DNA of 64,000 bases from Fragilaria crotonensis (taxonomy: Eukaryota; Bacillariophyta; Fragilariophyceae; Fragilariales; Fragilariaceae). The DNA lies in the NCBI GenBank assembly GCA_022925895.1, contig JAKSYS010000004.1, positions 248,001-312,000 of the forward strand. Direction: 5' to 3'. The notes beneath the pieces were generated by a model. It saw nothing but the letters and a program-made list of their open reading frames with translations, searched no databases and was not told where the DNA came from. Made by a program: the position numbers and the translations under genes. Positions within the stretch are counted from its first letter, which is position 1. Each line of letters begins with the position of its first letter. Below, piece after piece: positions 54,939-64,000 of the stretch.

Positions 54939-55382
54939 TCATAGTGTCGGTTTCGGTTGGAAAAAATTTGTCATGAGCATTTGGGTATTTGGCGCATTCT
55001 TCTTTTTAGCAGCAGAACGGACGGCTCTACGGAGCCACCTTACTTGAGTCGATTTTGGTGCACGTAGAATTTGTTCCAGAGTGAAGCGGAACAGATATTG
55101 ATCCTCGAAACATACCTCGTCTCGATGAAGGAAAAAATGTCTGATCTCTGATTGATGGGAAGACCTGATACGCTCTGCCTCGTTATGCTCTGTGGAGTGG
55201 AGCAGTTTATTCCTGTTGATCCAGGCTGAGCGTGTATATGCATGGAGTGCCGAAATAGTCCTGAGCATTCGTTGACGTGCGAGACGAGAATCAATTTGTT
55301 TGGACGCATCGTCTTTGTCGAGGGGATGCAAGATGAGTCCATGCTTTACTGAGGTATCCCCGAAGAGCATTGTCCCATCCAA
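54939..55382 (-). CDS. LINE B C-terminal tail ending in a PIP box
   Basis: The 147-codon frame is helical and basic (ARQRMLRTISALHAYTRSAW, then VRWLRRAVRSAAKKK). It ends NTQMLMTNFFQPKPTL. Q-M-L-M-T-N-F-F (54960-54983) fits the PCNA-interacting consensus Q-x-x-[ILM]-x-x-[FY]-[FY] exactly and is preceded by a basic patch and followed by the terminus. PIP boxes recruit the DNA sliding clamp; human L1 ORF2p also uses one, but between EN and RT. Confidence 0.72.
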   Translation of the reverse strand: MDGTMLFGDTSVKHGLILHPLDKDDASKQIDSRLARQRMLRTISALHAYTRSAWINRNKLLHSTEHNEAERIRSSHQSEIRHFFLHRDEVCFEDQYLFRFTLEQILRAPKSTQVRWLRRAVRSAAKKKNAPNTQMLMTNFFQPKPTL

Positions 55383-56392
55383 TTGCCGACTGTTTCTGTA
55401 GAACGTTGTGGACGGCCTCCCTCATGTGCTGTGGATACTGCTGCATGGTTGTGGGGTAAAATTCTTGGTTCCCGGTGTGCTGCCAATGTCTGATTCCGTC
55501 CATCAGAAGGTGTCTCAGCAGATGGGGCGACTTCTCGTAAGAGTCTTTCGATATCTGGGATCTTCCTTCGAATAGCTGATCGTTGCTGTGACATCTCAGA
55601 AAGTGCTCTGTCGTCTCTTTGTCAGATAAACAGCATGGGCATGTTTCCAGATGTTGGTCATTTGTCGCAGATTGTTGACGTCGCCTCCATCCCAGAGGTA
55701 ACTGATCGTGAACTAATTTCATATGCTGGGTGCGTTGTGAAGGTCGCAAACGGCGGAAGTGGGTACCAAAAATGTCAAAATCCACGTCGTCCCATACCTT
55801 GTCCGACCATTTTCTCTTGTCCTGGATATACTGACGCAGATGGTACCCGTTGATGTGAAAACGGAGACAGTCGTCATATTGGCTTGTGAGCCTGCATCCA
55901 TGTATCGAGATTGATATTTTTTTGAGATGGGTCATGATCGACACGTTGTGAGGACTTGAGTTTGCCTCTTAAACGATACCGAGTTGCAAGGAAATCCGCG
56001 GAGACGTTTAGACGAACGAGAAAGGGAAGGGAATCGTACGAATTCAATCGGTCTTGGTGGCCTTTGATCCAAGCATAGACCACCTTACAGCGCAATTCCT
56101 GCAGAAGGGATGCGATGATGGAAAGGAGATCTGCTTCGTTTGGTTGTCTGGTTGCCCTCCATCCGCGGCGTGTTATCAACCGAACTTTTGAAAGCGCTGC
56201 CTTGCTATCGGTAATCCACTTGAAACGGCTTCTGTGTTTCAATCCCCAATAACGCGCAAGCCCTGTTATAAACAGAAGAGAAGAAGCGAAGCCCGCGAGT
56301 TCGCTTCGTCGATGAATTGGTATCAAACGGGCCGTCCACCGGGCCTCCGCATTGAAAGAGAGGAAACTTCCTAGTTGAGATGACCCATCCAA
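55291..56392 (-). CDS. LINE B RNase H (second half) and zinc knuckle, two frames
   Basis: The first frame (56392-55874) continues the RNase H: FNAEARWTARLIPIHRRSEL, WITDSKAALSKV, AWIKGHQDRLNSYDSLPFLV and RLNVSADFLATRYR, which gives the middle and last acidic residues. The second frame (55944-55291) gives QLPLGWRRRQQSATN, then the knuckle CPCCLSDKETTEHFLRC and QSAIGWDNALRGYLS. The frame change is near 55900. Layout matches LINE C, so the two elements belong to related families. Confidence 0.75.
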
Positions 56393-58205
56393 AGGTCCCT
56401 TCGTTGCCGGAAAGCCCTCCGTCGGACGCGATATATAAACGCTCTCTAGATCGAAATGCCCGCCAAACCTGGAGATCCGTTGCCACTTGGGTCACGTCCT
56501 CAACAAGTCGTCTTTGTGTTCGGGAAAGTGTTGCGAGGTAATCACGTATGGTCGGGAAGGACGTCGGAGCCATCTCGACTTTCTTGGAGGTCGGACGCTC
56601 TCCCGTTGGGGTTGATGGAGTAGAAGAAGTAGGCGGTGTCTTCCAGAACGGGATATAGCGAAGGAAGGACGATGTTATGTATCTCTTCCATAAGCGGCGT
56701 TGATGGGCTGACGGAGCTTCCTGCCTGGGCCATATATGATGAGTTTTCCAATGAGGAGGTCGACGTCCATTAAGAAAATCTGTATGGATTGCCGACAGTC
56801 TCCCTGGATCGGTGAGATCTGCAAGTGATGTGACTTGAAGGTACATCCTAACCAGATTCAAATCTCGTTGATGTGCAGTGGAATATCGGGCGAGATGGGA
56901 TTGCTGCATGATGAAGGCATCGGAGTCGGTTTTGAGAGACAGTTGCGGTTGATCGGTGATTGTGATAGTTGCATTGTGTGTCGCCAAAAACTTTCGAAGA
57001 GACAGTATCCAACAAGGAGTTAGGTATGGAATCTCATATGATGGATTTTCGAGCAATGGTTGTCCGACTCCTGCTTCCAACTGGGAATGGTGCAGATTGA
57101 TACGAATCATAGTGCCTGTTGCCGAGCCCGAGTAGATCGCGTTCCGAAGATATTTGATTTGTTCGATGCCTGCTTCCGTACGTACGTCGTATAGTTCCAT
57201 GCCACCATATTCTATTGGCCCATGTCGGATAGAGGTCGGGAGTTTGGAGCTAACCTGCAGCTTTTGAAGCATGGATGGGATGATCTTTGTCTGGATTTGA
57301 TGAAGGCTTTCTTCGCTATCCGCCGCGATGGCTGCAAGACTGTATCGAAGCATGGGAACATAAATGGACCGGTGGAACGTCATGACGTCTGACGGAGTTA
57401 TCCGAGGAGAGCGAAGGCGGACAGCGAATGTATCCGCTTTGCTCTTGAGAAACTTGATGTGGTCCGAAAATGTTCCCAACGGGTTTAGATGCACTCCTAG
57501 TATACGTGCCGACTTGTCTAGTGGAACCTGCTTAATGGTAGTCGTGAGTCCCGATTCTGCCGAGTTGAGTTCTATGGGCGGATCAGTATGCGCGATAGGT
57601 CGAAGACGCGGTCTGCCGGAAACCCACTCCCAGTACATAATATACCAGGTACATTTGGAAAGGTTCAGTTTGCCGCCCGACAGATGAAGAAGATGTGACC
57701 AGGTCTGAGCGACTTCTTGCAAACGACGGATTAAGTTGTCGTATTCCATTTGGCCCTCTGCATCGGTGAAGCCCAAGTACGTATCATCCACGAACGCGTC
57801 TGCAAGCCTTGATGAGGTCACAGATTTGTCTGGCGATTGGAAGGTCATACGTTCTGGAATGACCTTATCCAGTGTATGCAATAACAGAACCACCAAAGAT
57901 AACCATACAGCGGGTGATGCACCACTGCCCTGACCTGTGCCGAATAGAGGCTCAAAACTTGTTCCATGGTAGTTGTCATATGAGACGCCGTAGAATGTTT
58001 TCACCGTGTATCTCATAAACTCGAGGGACTTAGCATGGCTCAAGATTGCGTTCTCAGGCATGCCGCACCGACGGGCTGCCAACATACCTAGTGCAACAAT
58101 AATGCGATCATAGCAAGCTGATGCGTCATTGTCGAAACGAACCAGATTCGTTTTCAGAACTCTACAAAGGTCGGTTGTTAGCTGCGTCATCATAATAGGG
58201 TCCAT
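56205..58205 (-). CDS. LINE B reverse transcriptase and start of RNase H
   Basis: The 666-codon frame covers RT motifs A to C: LVRFDNDASACYDRIIVALG (motif A D..A..D), then FGTGQGSGASPAVWLSLVVL (motif B) and DAFVDDTYLGFTD (motif C, FVDD). The thumb and a ~270-residue linker follow. It ends in the first RNase H strand (LYIASDGGLSGNEGTFGWVI), where the frame shifts into the next piece. An upstream link to the preceding frame runs through RRADELDLLHNSQFGS (about 58210-58345). Confidence 0.82.
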   Translation of the reverse strand: MDPIMMTQLTTDLCRVLKTNLVRFDNDASACYDRIIVALGMLAARRCGMPENAILSHAKSLEFMRYTVKTFYGVSYDNYHGTSFEPLFGTGQGSGASPAVWLSLVVLLLHTLDKVIPERMTFQSPDKSVTSSRLADAFVDDTYLGFTDAEGQMEYDNLIRRLQEVAQTWSHLLHLSGGKLNLSKCTWYIMYWEWVSGRPRLRPIAHTDPPIELNSAESGLTTTIKQVPLDKSARILGVHLNPLGTFSDHIKFLKSKADTFAVRLRSPRITPSDVMTFHRSIYVPMLRYSLAAIAADSEESLHQIQTKIIPSMLQKLQVSSKLPTSIRHGPIEYGGMELYDVRTEAGIEQIKYLRNAIYSGSATGTMIRINLHHSQLEAGVGQPLLENPSYEIPYLTPCWILSLRKFLATHNATITITDQPQLSLKTDSDAFIMQQSHLARYSTAHQRDLNLVRMYLQVTSLADLTDPGRLSAIHTDFLNGRRPPHWKTHHIWPRQEAPSAHQRRLWKRYITSSFLRYIPFWKTPPTSSTPSTPTGERPTSKKVEMAPTSFPTIRDYLATLSRTQRRLVEDVTQVATDLQVWRAFRSRERLYIASDGGLSGNEGTFGWVISTRKFPLFQCGGPVDGPFDTNSSTKRTRGLRFFSSVYNRACALLGIETQKPFQVDYR

Positions 58206-58376
58206 TGTGGTTCGACGTGGCGTTGATCCGAATTGGCTATTATGGAGTAGATCTAATTCATCGGCTCTCCGAACCAGGCGCGATCCCCAAAGAAGCTTAA
58301 GAATGAAATTGAAATCCGCTTCAAATAAGTGAATAATGCGAAGTCGATCAATCTGGGGTCTCCTTGATCTTTTCGA

Positions 58377-59888
58377 TCAAAACATTTGTAGCATTCTGCC
58401 ATCGGGGAGAGAGATACCATGAGTTAAGACAATAGACAAAAATTGCCTTAGACAACGCAGAAAATCGGGATCCTGAATGATTGCGCGGTAGTGTCCGAGA
58501 TGGCGACCAGAGGGAGACGTTGAAGTTGTTTCTTTCCACTTAGAGAAACCAACTACAATATCGGACTCCGTTATTTCGACGGAGATAGGGTCGTTGTTGA
58601 GTACTGCCGCGGGAACTGTGAAGGATAATAAGAACTCCTTAAGAATCTCGTCGTCTCCATGCCAATGATCTGGAACGATTCCCGCAAGTAAATTTTTTGC
58701 GTCATCCGAAATACTCGTAAAGGTCAGAGAGTCGTAAATGACGCCGCTTCCACAAGGTGAACATGCCGCAGCTCTAAACGCCTCTCTGTTGAAGGTTAGG
58801 AGATGACGCTCAATGTCGCTTTTATCGAGAACAGTGTCCCAAACAATGTCCGATTGATCGTTCGCGTTTAATATAGAATGAATGCTGGTCCCGGGTGGAG
58901 TAGCTTCAACGCTGTTCTTATTCCTTGGAACAAGTATCTTCGAAAGTTGGGAGAAGGATCCTGGATTGAGTTCCTGTCTGAGATGGTGATAAAGACCTCG
59001 GCACGACTCGGTTTGGATCGTGCGTCGAACAATTTTTGCTTTCCGTTGTGATTCCTCTGAAATTCCGAAACCATCATCTTGCGTGTAGGTATCAAGCAAC
59101 TCTTCGTATGACTTGATTCGAAGATCCAGAGAGGAAACCTGACATTTGCGGAAGTTACGCGTTGCGCAGTTGAGATGTTTCCGGATTGTAGGTGTATCTA
59201 AACTTTGGTTGATGAGGGGGAAAGAGAACGAAGGATCCTGACGTTGAATGCGTTCTTGCCAATTCCGAAAGGTATTTGCATAGTTTTTGGATGCTGTTGA
59301 TTCTCGAAGTCTAAGAATCCAATAGCGCCTTATAATTGCCGCGTTCCGGAGAGCTGGAGACCAGTCAAACTTCTTCGGGGGTTTCGTAAGTTTTCTCTCT
59401 GAAGCAGCCATCGCTCTACCTTGGTCCGAGTCCCACTGGATAAGTTTCCTGCGCAGCTCATCTTTACTCATAGTCAAATGAGATGAATAGAGATGATCCA
59501 TGCGGGAAAACATGTTGTGCGATTCATAATACACACGCATGTGATTGAGATATGATGACACTAGCTCCGGGTTGTTTGTGTGAAGTGGCCGGTGAGTTGA
59601 CGGAGCTAGTGGTTGTTGTATCAGGTTCTTCTGAAGTTCCCCAATCTCGAGATCAACAAATAAGCCTCTGTGGTCAGATTGCGGACCCTCGTTGTATGCC
59701 AAAGCGCCTGCTCTCACACATTTTTGTGCTAGAGATTCGCTGCCATAGATAAAGTCAATGCGGCGGGATGGGGAGCCGATGTACGTCGAGTTGGGTGGGT
59801 TATCTTGGTGAAGATCAACGAGGTTGCAAGAGACCAGAAAATTCTCGAAAAATGATTCATTATGCGGTTGTGAATTCGCGTCCATCAT
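58377..59888 (-). CDS. LINE B endonuclease end, linker and RT N-terminus
   Basis: The frame opens MMDANSQPHNESFFENFL. It includes the endonuclease motifs RRIDFIYGSESL and GPQSDHRGLFVDLE, with the conserved S-D-H catalytic triplet. A helical linker follows, then the RT entry TTSTSPSGRHLGHYRAII. It joins the endonuclease N-terminus through a one-base shift near 59910. RT palm entry RWQNATNVLIEKIKETPD lies in another frame at 58348-58430. Confidence 0.75.
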   Translation of the reverse strand: MMDANSQPHNESFFENFLVSCNLVDLHQDNPPNSTYIGSPSRRIDFIYGSESLAQKCVRAGALAYNEGPQSDHRGLFVDLEIGELQKNLIQQPLAPSTHRPLHTNNPELVSSYLNHMRVYYESHNMFSRMDHLYSSHLTMSKDELRRKLIQWDSDQGRAMAASERKLTKPPKKFDWSPALRNAAIIRRYWILRLRESTASKNYANTFRNWQERIQRQDPSFSFPLINQSLDTPTIRKHLNCATRNFRKCQVSSLDLRIKSYEELLDTYTQDDGFGISEESQRKAKIVRRTIQTESCRGLYHHLRQELNPGSFSQLSKILVPRNKNSVEATPPGTSIHSILNANDQSDIVWDTVLDKSDIERHLLTFNREAFRAAACSPCGSGVIYDSLTFTSISDDAKNLLAGIVPDHWHGDDEILKEFLLSFTVPAAVLNNDPISVEITESDIVVGFSKWKETTSTSPSGRHLGHYRAIIQDPDFLRCLRQFLSIVLTHGISLPDGRMLQMF

Positions 59889-60667
59889 TAAAAGGATAGC
59901 ATTCCCATCGTCCTGAGTTGTCTTATTACTTCTGCCAGGTGTTGGAAAAATAGCTTTCTGGGATTAGGAGACTTATAGCCTTGATCCTTGAAATAATGGT
60001 ATTCCCTACTGAACGAACTGCCGAGTGGAGATGTCCTCACATTTCCAGAGCACACTCTGTAGGCGGTGATCACCGTTAACTTGAAATCGCTCGAGCCGCG
60101 GATAGTGAAACCACACCATCTTCCGAGTCCCGTTAGATCTTGAATACTGTCTCCAAAGATGCTTGATGTGATTGTACCCGTTACCGCAGTAAGGGAACCT
60201 CCTGGTTGATATGTCGATTCAACAGAGCAAGGATCGATAGCCTGGGACGGGTACCCGAAAACAACTCTGCTTTGTTGATGGTGTTTCCGAAGTATTTTCT
60301 TGAAGTCGCTCTGAAGATGGTTGTGCTGCCAGCATGTATTTGTCTCCGCTAAGCCTGCCACATCTATGTGAAAAGACTTTATGGACTGAAGATAATAGTG
60401 GTAATCTTCAAGGCCTGGAGAAAAAGTCAATCCGTGTACGTTTTGAAAAAAGAACCGAATAGACGATTGGGATTTTTGTGTTATTGAATCGCCAAAGGAT
60501 GTGGTTACATGTGGATCTGTCGGTGATGCCCATGCATGTCGATTTGGTCGACTTCGCGGAGCCGAGAGTAAACTCGATGTAGGAAGAGGAGGAGTGCTTA
60601 TGTGCGGACGTTTGGAAAACCTGTGCGCTGGTTCAAACGTCTTGGTCCGAGGACAGAAAAAACTCAT
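59888..60667 (-). CDS. LINE B endonuclease N-terminal part (ORF2 start)
   Basis: The 259-codon frame begins MSFFCPRTKTFEPAHRFSKR, probably the start of ORF2. It carries the apurinic-endonuclease-type N-terminus: IRFFFQNVHGLTF (N of motif I), VAGLAETNTCW (catalytic Glu), and the barrel strands GRWCGFTIRGSSDFKLTVITAYRV. This nickase would open the target DNA for reverse transcription. Confidence 0.75.
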   Translation of the reverse strand: MSFFCPRTKTFEPAHRFSKRPHISTPPLPTSSLLSAPRSRPNRHAWASPTDPHVTTSFGDSITQKSQSSIRFFFQNVHGLTFSPGLEDYHYYLQSIKSFHIDVAGLAETNTCWQHNHLQSDFKKILRKHHQQSRVVFGYPSQAIDPCSVESTYQPGGSLTAVTGTITSSIFGDSIQDLTGLGRWCGFTIRGSSDFKLTVITAYRVCSGNVRTSPLGSSFSREYHYFKDQGYKSPNPRKLFFQHLAEVIRQLRTMGMLSF

Positions 60668-60782
60668 TTGTTTAGCCCACCGTCTGGAGCTTTGGATTCG
60701 TATTGAGCTTCCAGTACGGTAGAGATTTCGTCGAGTTCTGATGATGGAAAGGCGACGCCTTGCTGTTGCGACTCAAATTGAG

Positions 60783-61883
60783 TCAATTCGCTAGTATGCT
60801 GCGGGTGTGTCTGTGAACGGATTGAAGTATGGGAATCGGTGCTGCTGGGTGGAGAAGAGCGTACTTTTTCTTCTCTGGTGACGGGAACGATGTTGTGGAG
60901 CGGTATGACATTGATTCGTCGGAAGAGTCAGAGCTGGACTTATTGGAATCGAAATCTCCCGTGTCAACAAGTTGTAGAATTGAGTCGGTGCCATACTGAG
61001 ATTGCTGGTAAACTGCGTTTTGGGAGTTATCCGTTGTGGCGGCGCCTGAACTGGAATTTCCTTTAGGCTTAGCCAGTGATGTGACGACAGATATGAGTGA
61101 ATTGATTTTATCCTCAATGGATAGCACATTGTCGCCCATAGTGACTTGACGCTCCATGAATTGAACCACTTGACTTTCCAAACCCCTGAAACGAAGTTTG
61201 TGTTCTTCGTGCGATGTATTAAAATCTTGTAAAGATTTGTCAATAGTGTCGAGGCGGTGAAATTGTCGTTCCATTTGACTAAGTCTGTCGTCAGTGATCT
61301 TGCTCAGTTTGTCGTGATCTTTCCTCTGACGTTTCCATATCGCATCCAGTTCATGAAAACGAGCCTGTGTGGACGATATAGAGGTTGCCTTGCCTGAGTT
61401 TGATGACGCCGTTGTTACCGTTTGATCATCTTGATTTCTGTGCTGTCGTAATGGTAGACTTGCTATGGATTGCTGACCTTGGTAAGAGTCGACAGTGGAT
61501 TCCGAAATAGAAGTGTTGGATGAGAACCGAGATGAAACTGATGAACCACGGCGATCAGCGTCCTTAGAAGCTGGTTTTGTTGCAATAGTTGCGTCATTTC
61601 GCCCACTCTCCGTCGGGGAAACAAGGCTGTCGAAAATTGCGAGACTCTCATTTATTTTTGTCTTGTGATTTCAATAACAGCCGGTGGTCGCCCAATTGAT
61701 GATCGAAACCTCTCTTCTCGTTGCCTGAAGGGAAATACTCGACCCTTGTAATCTGAGAATTCAGAGAGGACCCGTTCGTAATGTTGAGGTGGGACCAACA
61801 TGTACGCTTTCTGGTCATATCCTCCGTTCACAACATCGCATTTGATAGAGGTAGTACTATCCGCTTCGGTCAACGAAAGACAC
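60783..61883 (-). CDS. LINE B ORF1-like protein with coiled coil
   Basis: Two frames: an N-terminal part (GGYDQKAYMLVPPQHYERVL, then FPFRQREERFRSSIG) and, after a one-base shift near 61650, KINESLAIFDSLVSPTESGR followed by a Ser/Thr/Gln-rich linker. A heptad-type stretch (DAIWKRQRKDHDKLSKITDD, RLSQMERQFHRLD and so on to about 61070) predicts a coiled coil. The C-terminus is Ser-rich, ending HRHTRSILAN. ORF1 proteins of LINEs bind element RNA as oligomers; the role here is inferred from position and coiled coil. Confidence 0.55.
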
Positions 61884-61900
61884 TCTTGTTCGTGATGATA
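61884..61900. repeat. Right copy of 17-bp target-site duplication of LINE B
   Basis: TCTTGTTCGTGATGATA on the plus strand, identical to 54767-54783. It encodes part of YHHEQE of LINE C's RT, which shows that the target was coding sequence of LINE C. Confidence 0.92.
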
Positions 61901-62981
61901 TCCTGTCGGAGAAATACCTAACTCGGTGCGCACATGGAATTCAGCTTTTTCGAGAGTAGCCGCGTTGCTTTCCGTCACTGTTGCTGGAACGCCGAATTTT
62001 TGGCTGACTGTCATACCCAGGTTCGGAATAATTCGGTCGTAACAAGCTGTAGCATCGTAATTTGTAAGAACGACAGGCTTCCGAGTGGCTCTTGATATCT
62101 CAAGTTGGAGTTCTTCAATAAAAACTGGCTCTGTGGCATTCCGGTACGGTCTGGAACCAAACTGCCCATCATTCAATAACCGAAGATCTTCCGCTTGATG
62201 CATCGCTTCGCGCCACTTGATACCAAGAAACAAGTTGAAATCGGCTTCGTAGATGTGGATAACGCGTGTGCGATGCAACCGAACATTATCGGGGTCTTTA
62301 AATAGCATAGTATTTACCACTTTTTGCCACCGCTGGAAGGAATAGCCGCGCTCCAATGAGTAGTTGATTAGCGCTAAGCGTAGGCTTCGTAAGGCCTGCT
62401 GTCGATAGTTCAAGGTGTCTCGTTTCTCCCTATACTCTGGAGTCAAGTCTTCGTCAGCAGCTTCAGAGGAGTATGAATGCCGCGCGATGAGAGCTTTATA
62501 ATGCCCTAAGTGCATACCGGAAGGGGACGTTGTAGTGGATTCGGACCAAAGTTTCAATTTGCTACAAAAATCGTCGTCACTGATAGTGGGGCGGGTCGTA
62601 TCCGCGATTGTGGACTGGGCAAATTGGAGGTGACGGAGGAGTAGCTGGATGCTCCCTTCAAAACCAGAATTGTCGAATGTTCCCCGCAGGAGTTGGTTTT
62701 GCGTCTCACTAGTACCAGTGTAGCCCAGCAGTTCCGACAAGGGTGGTATCGTGAACGGGGTACCTTGGGCTTGACCGAAATGCAACCGGTTCTCTCTTGA
62801 AGAAGACGAACGATCTCGGATGGGATATCGACTTGGGTCCATTGGACACACGTTTTGGATCGTCGCCTTCGTTCAGTGGAATTTCTAGACGGACAACACT
62901 ACCTTGGTGGGATTTGCCGCGTACGTGTCTTAGTTTGTCGGTGACTGCTTTGATGTCCTCGGCTTTCATGATCCTGCGCAA
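61884..62981 (-). CDS. LINE C RT N-terminal half with linker
   Basis: RT entry TTTSPSGMHLGHYKALIAR, then LERGYSFQRWQKVVNTMLFK, VIHIYEADFNLFLGIKWREA, LLNDGQFGSRPYRNATEPVF, and motif A NYDATACYDRIIPNLGMTVS with both acidic residues. It ends GISPTGYHHEQEC at the LINE B insertion point. The linker upstream (KAVTDKLRHVRGKSHQGS) is in a neighbouring frame, with the change near 62830. Confidence 0.8.
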
Positions 62982-63068
62982 CCGTTGCGCAGTGAGCTTA
63001 TCGGCTTTGAAATTGATTTTTCCAGGTCGTTGATGCGCTGAAGACGCTCAGAGCTACGGGTCGCAAAA

Positions 63069-64000
63069 CTATCCTTGATGATTCGCTGACCTCATTTTTG
63101 CCCATCTAAGGAGACGTGAGCAATGGCCTTGATTCCTTGGTAGTTCGTCAGTAGGGAGTTCGACTGAATATTCTTGGAGAATGATGGAACTATCGAGTGC
63201 ATTTCGGAATGCGGATAAGCATTTCCGAAGGTATTGAACTCGACGTCGTGCTGTAGCTAATGCGACCGACCAAGCTGGCTCATTAAACTGTGGAATATGT
63301 GCCTCAGCGGCTAGACTTGCAGCTAAAACATCCCGATCTAGTTTTTCCGCATATTGATGCCTGTTTCCCGCATACGTCAACCGCTCGCCTCGTCGGAAAG
63401 CATTGTGCTCCTCAAGGAACTCATACATGTTGTTGATATATTCGGTGACCTGATGAGGGTTTGTTGCTTTGAGCATGCGCCGAGCTGGTGTTGCAAGATC
63501 CTGAGTCGGACTGCCGAAGAGTTTGACCGTGTCGAAATCGAGAAAGAAACCTCTGTGATCCGAAGATAAGCGAGCATTGAAGGCGTCATATCCCATCTTG
63601 ACCAGCGCCTCTTGGAGTCGCTGACTGCCGAGAGCATAATCTAAACACTTGGTGCCACGAGCGTAAGTCGCGGGAACCTTTGATGAGTGTCGACAAGCAC
63701 TCAGGCTAACCAACTTCAGTTCTCCTGCAACAAAACTTAAGCCGTCGGGATCAGAACCGAATGCTTCGTTGAAATCCCCGACCAATAAAATGTCAGCACC
63801 TGCTCGCTGATATACGAGCAACTCTTTGAGCAAATCTCGACGAAATGCTGATCTTGGATTACTTAGTGCGTCCTGAGATTGCAGAAGGAGGCTTCGTTGT
63901 TGGCCTGCCACAGTTAAGTTGCCGTCTTGTCCCCGTTTGTCAACTGGTTGGTAGGCGGATGCAATAACAATTCTTGTCCCCGAACGACCAACGAATTCTT
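63069..64000 (-). CDS. LINE C endonuclease, partial at window edge
   Basis: AP-endonuclease-like domain, open beyond base 64000: TRIVIASAYQPVDKRGQDGN, then ADILLVGDFNEAFGSDPDG (GDFN catalytic motif), KCLDYALGSQRL and ARLSSDHRGFFLDFD (SDH motif). A helical linker follows to about 63070, where stops appear and the frame moves. All visible catalytic positions are kept. Confidence 0.83.
   Translation of the reverse strand, partial: EFVGRSGTRIVIASAYQPVDKRGQDGNLTVAGQQRSLLLQSQDALSNPRSAFRRDLLKELLVYQRAGADILLVGDFNEAFGSDPDGLSFVAGELKLVSLSACRHSSKVPATYARGTKCLDYALGSQRLQEALVKMGYDAFNARLSSDHRGFFLDFDTVKLFGSPTQDLATPARRMLKATNPHQVTEYINNMYEFLEEHNAFRRGERLTYAGNRHQYAEKLDRDVLAASLAAEAHIPQFNEPAWSVALATARRRVQYLRKCLSAFRNALDSSIILQEYSVELPTDELPRNQGHCSRLLRWAKMRSANHQG

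Larger units (their letters stand above)
54784..61883 (-). mobile_element. LINE B, 7.1-kb non-LTR retrotransposon nested in LINE C
   Basis: Both edges carry the same 17-bp target duplication (TATCATCACGAACAAGA on the minus strand; plus coordinates 54767-54783 and 61884-61900). The 3' end terminates in a (TTA)n tail (minus strand, about 54784-54796) instead of poly(A). Order on the minus strand: ORF1-like part with coiled coil, endonuclease, reverse transcriptase, RNase H, zinc knuckle, tail with PIP box. The element begins inside what looks like coding sequence, so it may be 5'-truncated. ORF2 changes frame about six times but few true stops are seen. Confidence 0.88.
61884..64000 (-). mobile_element. 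LINE C, 5' part (endonuclease and RT N-terminal half), runs off window
   Basis: This is the upstream half of LINE C, interrupted at 61884-61900 by LINE B. It carries the endonuclease (63069 to the window edge) and RT up to ELGISPTGYHHEQEC, just before motif B. The frame is still open at base 64000, so the element's 5' end and any ORF1 lie outside the window. Confidence 0.87.

Noticed and set aside
1-64000. CRISPR arrays, tRNA or rRNA genes
   Set aside because: No spaced identical repeats, cloverleaf or ribosomal segments were recognised; the DNA is of eukaryotic nuclear type. A covariance-model scan would be decisive for tRNAs.

Overview
The window looks like nuclear DNA of a diatom, probably a raphid pennate; the species cannot be fixed from this sequence. 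The evidence is intron-poor genes of eukaryotic type (fused HisHF, a Mei2-type RRM protein, an RNA polymerase III subunit, TAZ, TALE-homeobox and sphingoid-base kinase genes), secreted proteins with Pro/Thr-rich basic tails, a small Ty1/copia element of the kind common in diatoms, long RNase H-bearing LINEs, and intergenic DNA crowded with short palindromic words such as ACCGGT, GTACTGTAC and CTAGTAC.

Region 1 (1-16.1 kb) is a tandem array of secreted right-handed beta-helix (pectate-lyase-like) genes. A unit of about 6.5 kb occurs twice in full (about 3.94-9.3 kb and 10.43-16.07 kb). The 3' end of a third copy lies at the left edge. Each unit holds a minus-strand one-domain protein with a Pro/Thr/Arg tail, a divergent promoter, a plus-strand two-domain protein, and a small unrelated gene that is intact in one unit and a fossil in the other.

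Region 2 (17-30.7 kb) holds housekeeping and regulatory genes: HisHF (histidine synthesis), a Mei2-like RNA-binding protein, RNA polymerase III subunit RPC34/RPC6 and a TAZ zinc-finger gene. Between them lie a decayed Crypton-type tyrosine-recombinase transposon and a TIR-bounded non-autonomous element.

Region 3 (31-39.8 kb) is mobile DNA: a 1.3-kb foldback element, then a young Ty1/copia element (33,173-39,758) with two identical 149-bp LTRs.

Region 4 (40.5-50.1 kb) holds a TALE homeodomain/RING-like protein, a sphingoid-base/diacylglycerol-kinase-family lipid kinase and a large AAA/STAND-type ATPase.

Region 5 (51.4-64 kb) is a nested LINE pair. LINE B (54,784-61,883) sits inside the reverse transcriptase of LINE C, flanked by a perfect 17-bp target-site duplication. 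Both LINE proteins end in a sequence resembling a PCNA-binding PIP box.

Single-base frame breaks, several of them in short homopolymers, recur in otherwise well-conserved host genes (RPC34, TALE, AAA ATPase, TAZ and one beta-helix copy). The assembly may therefore carry uncorrected indel errors, so frame-broken host genes should not be called dead without read support.
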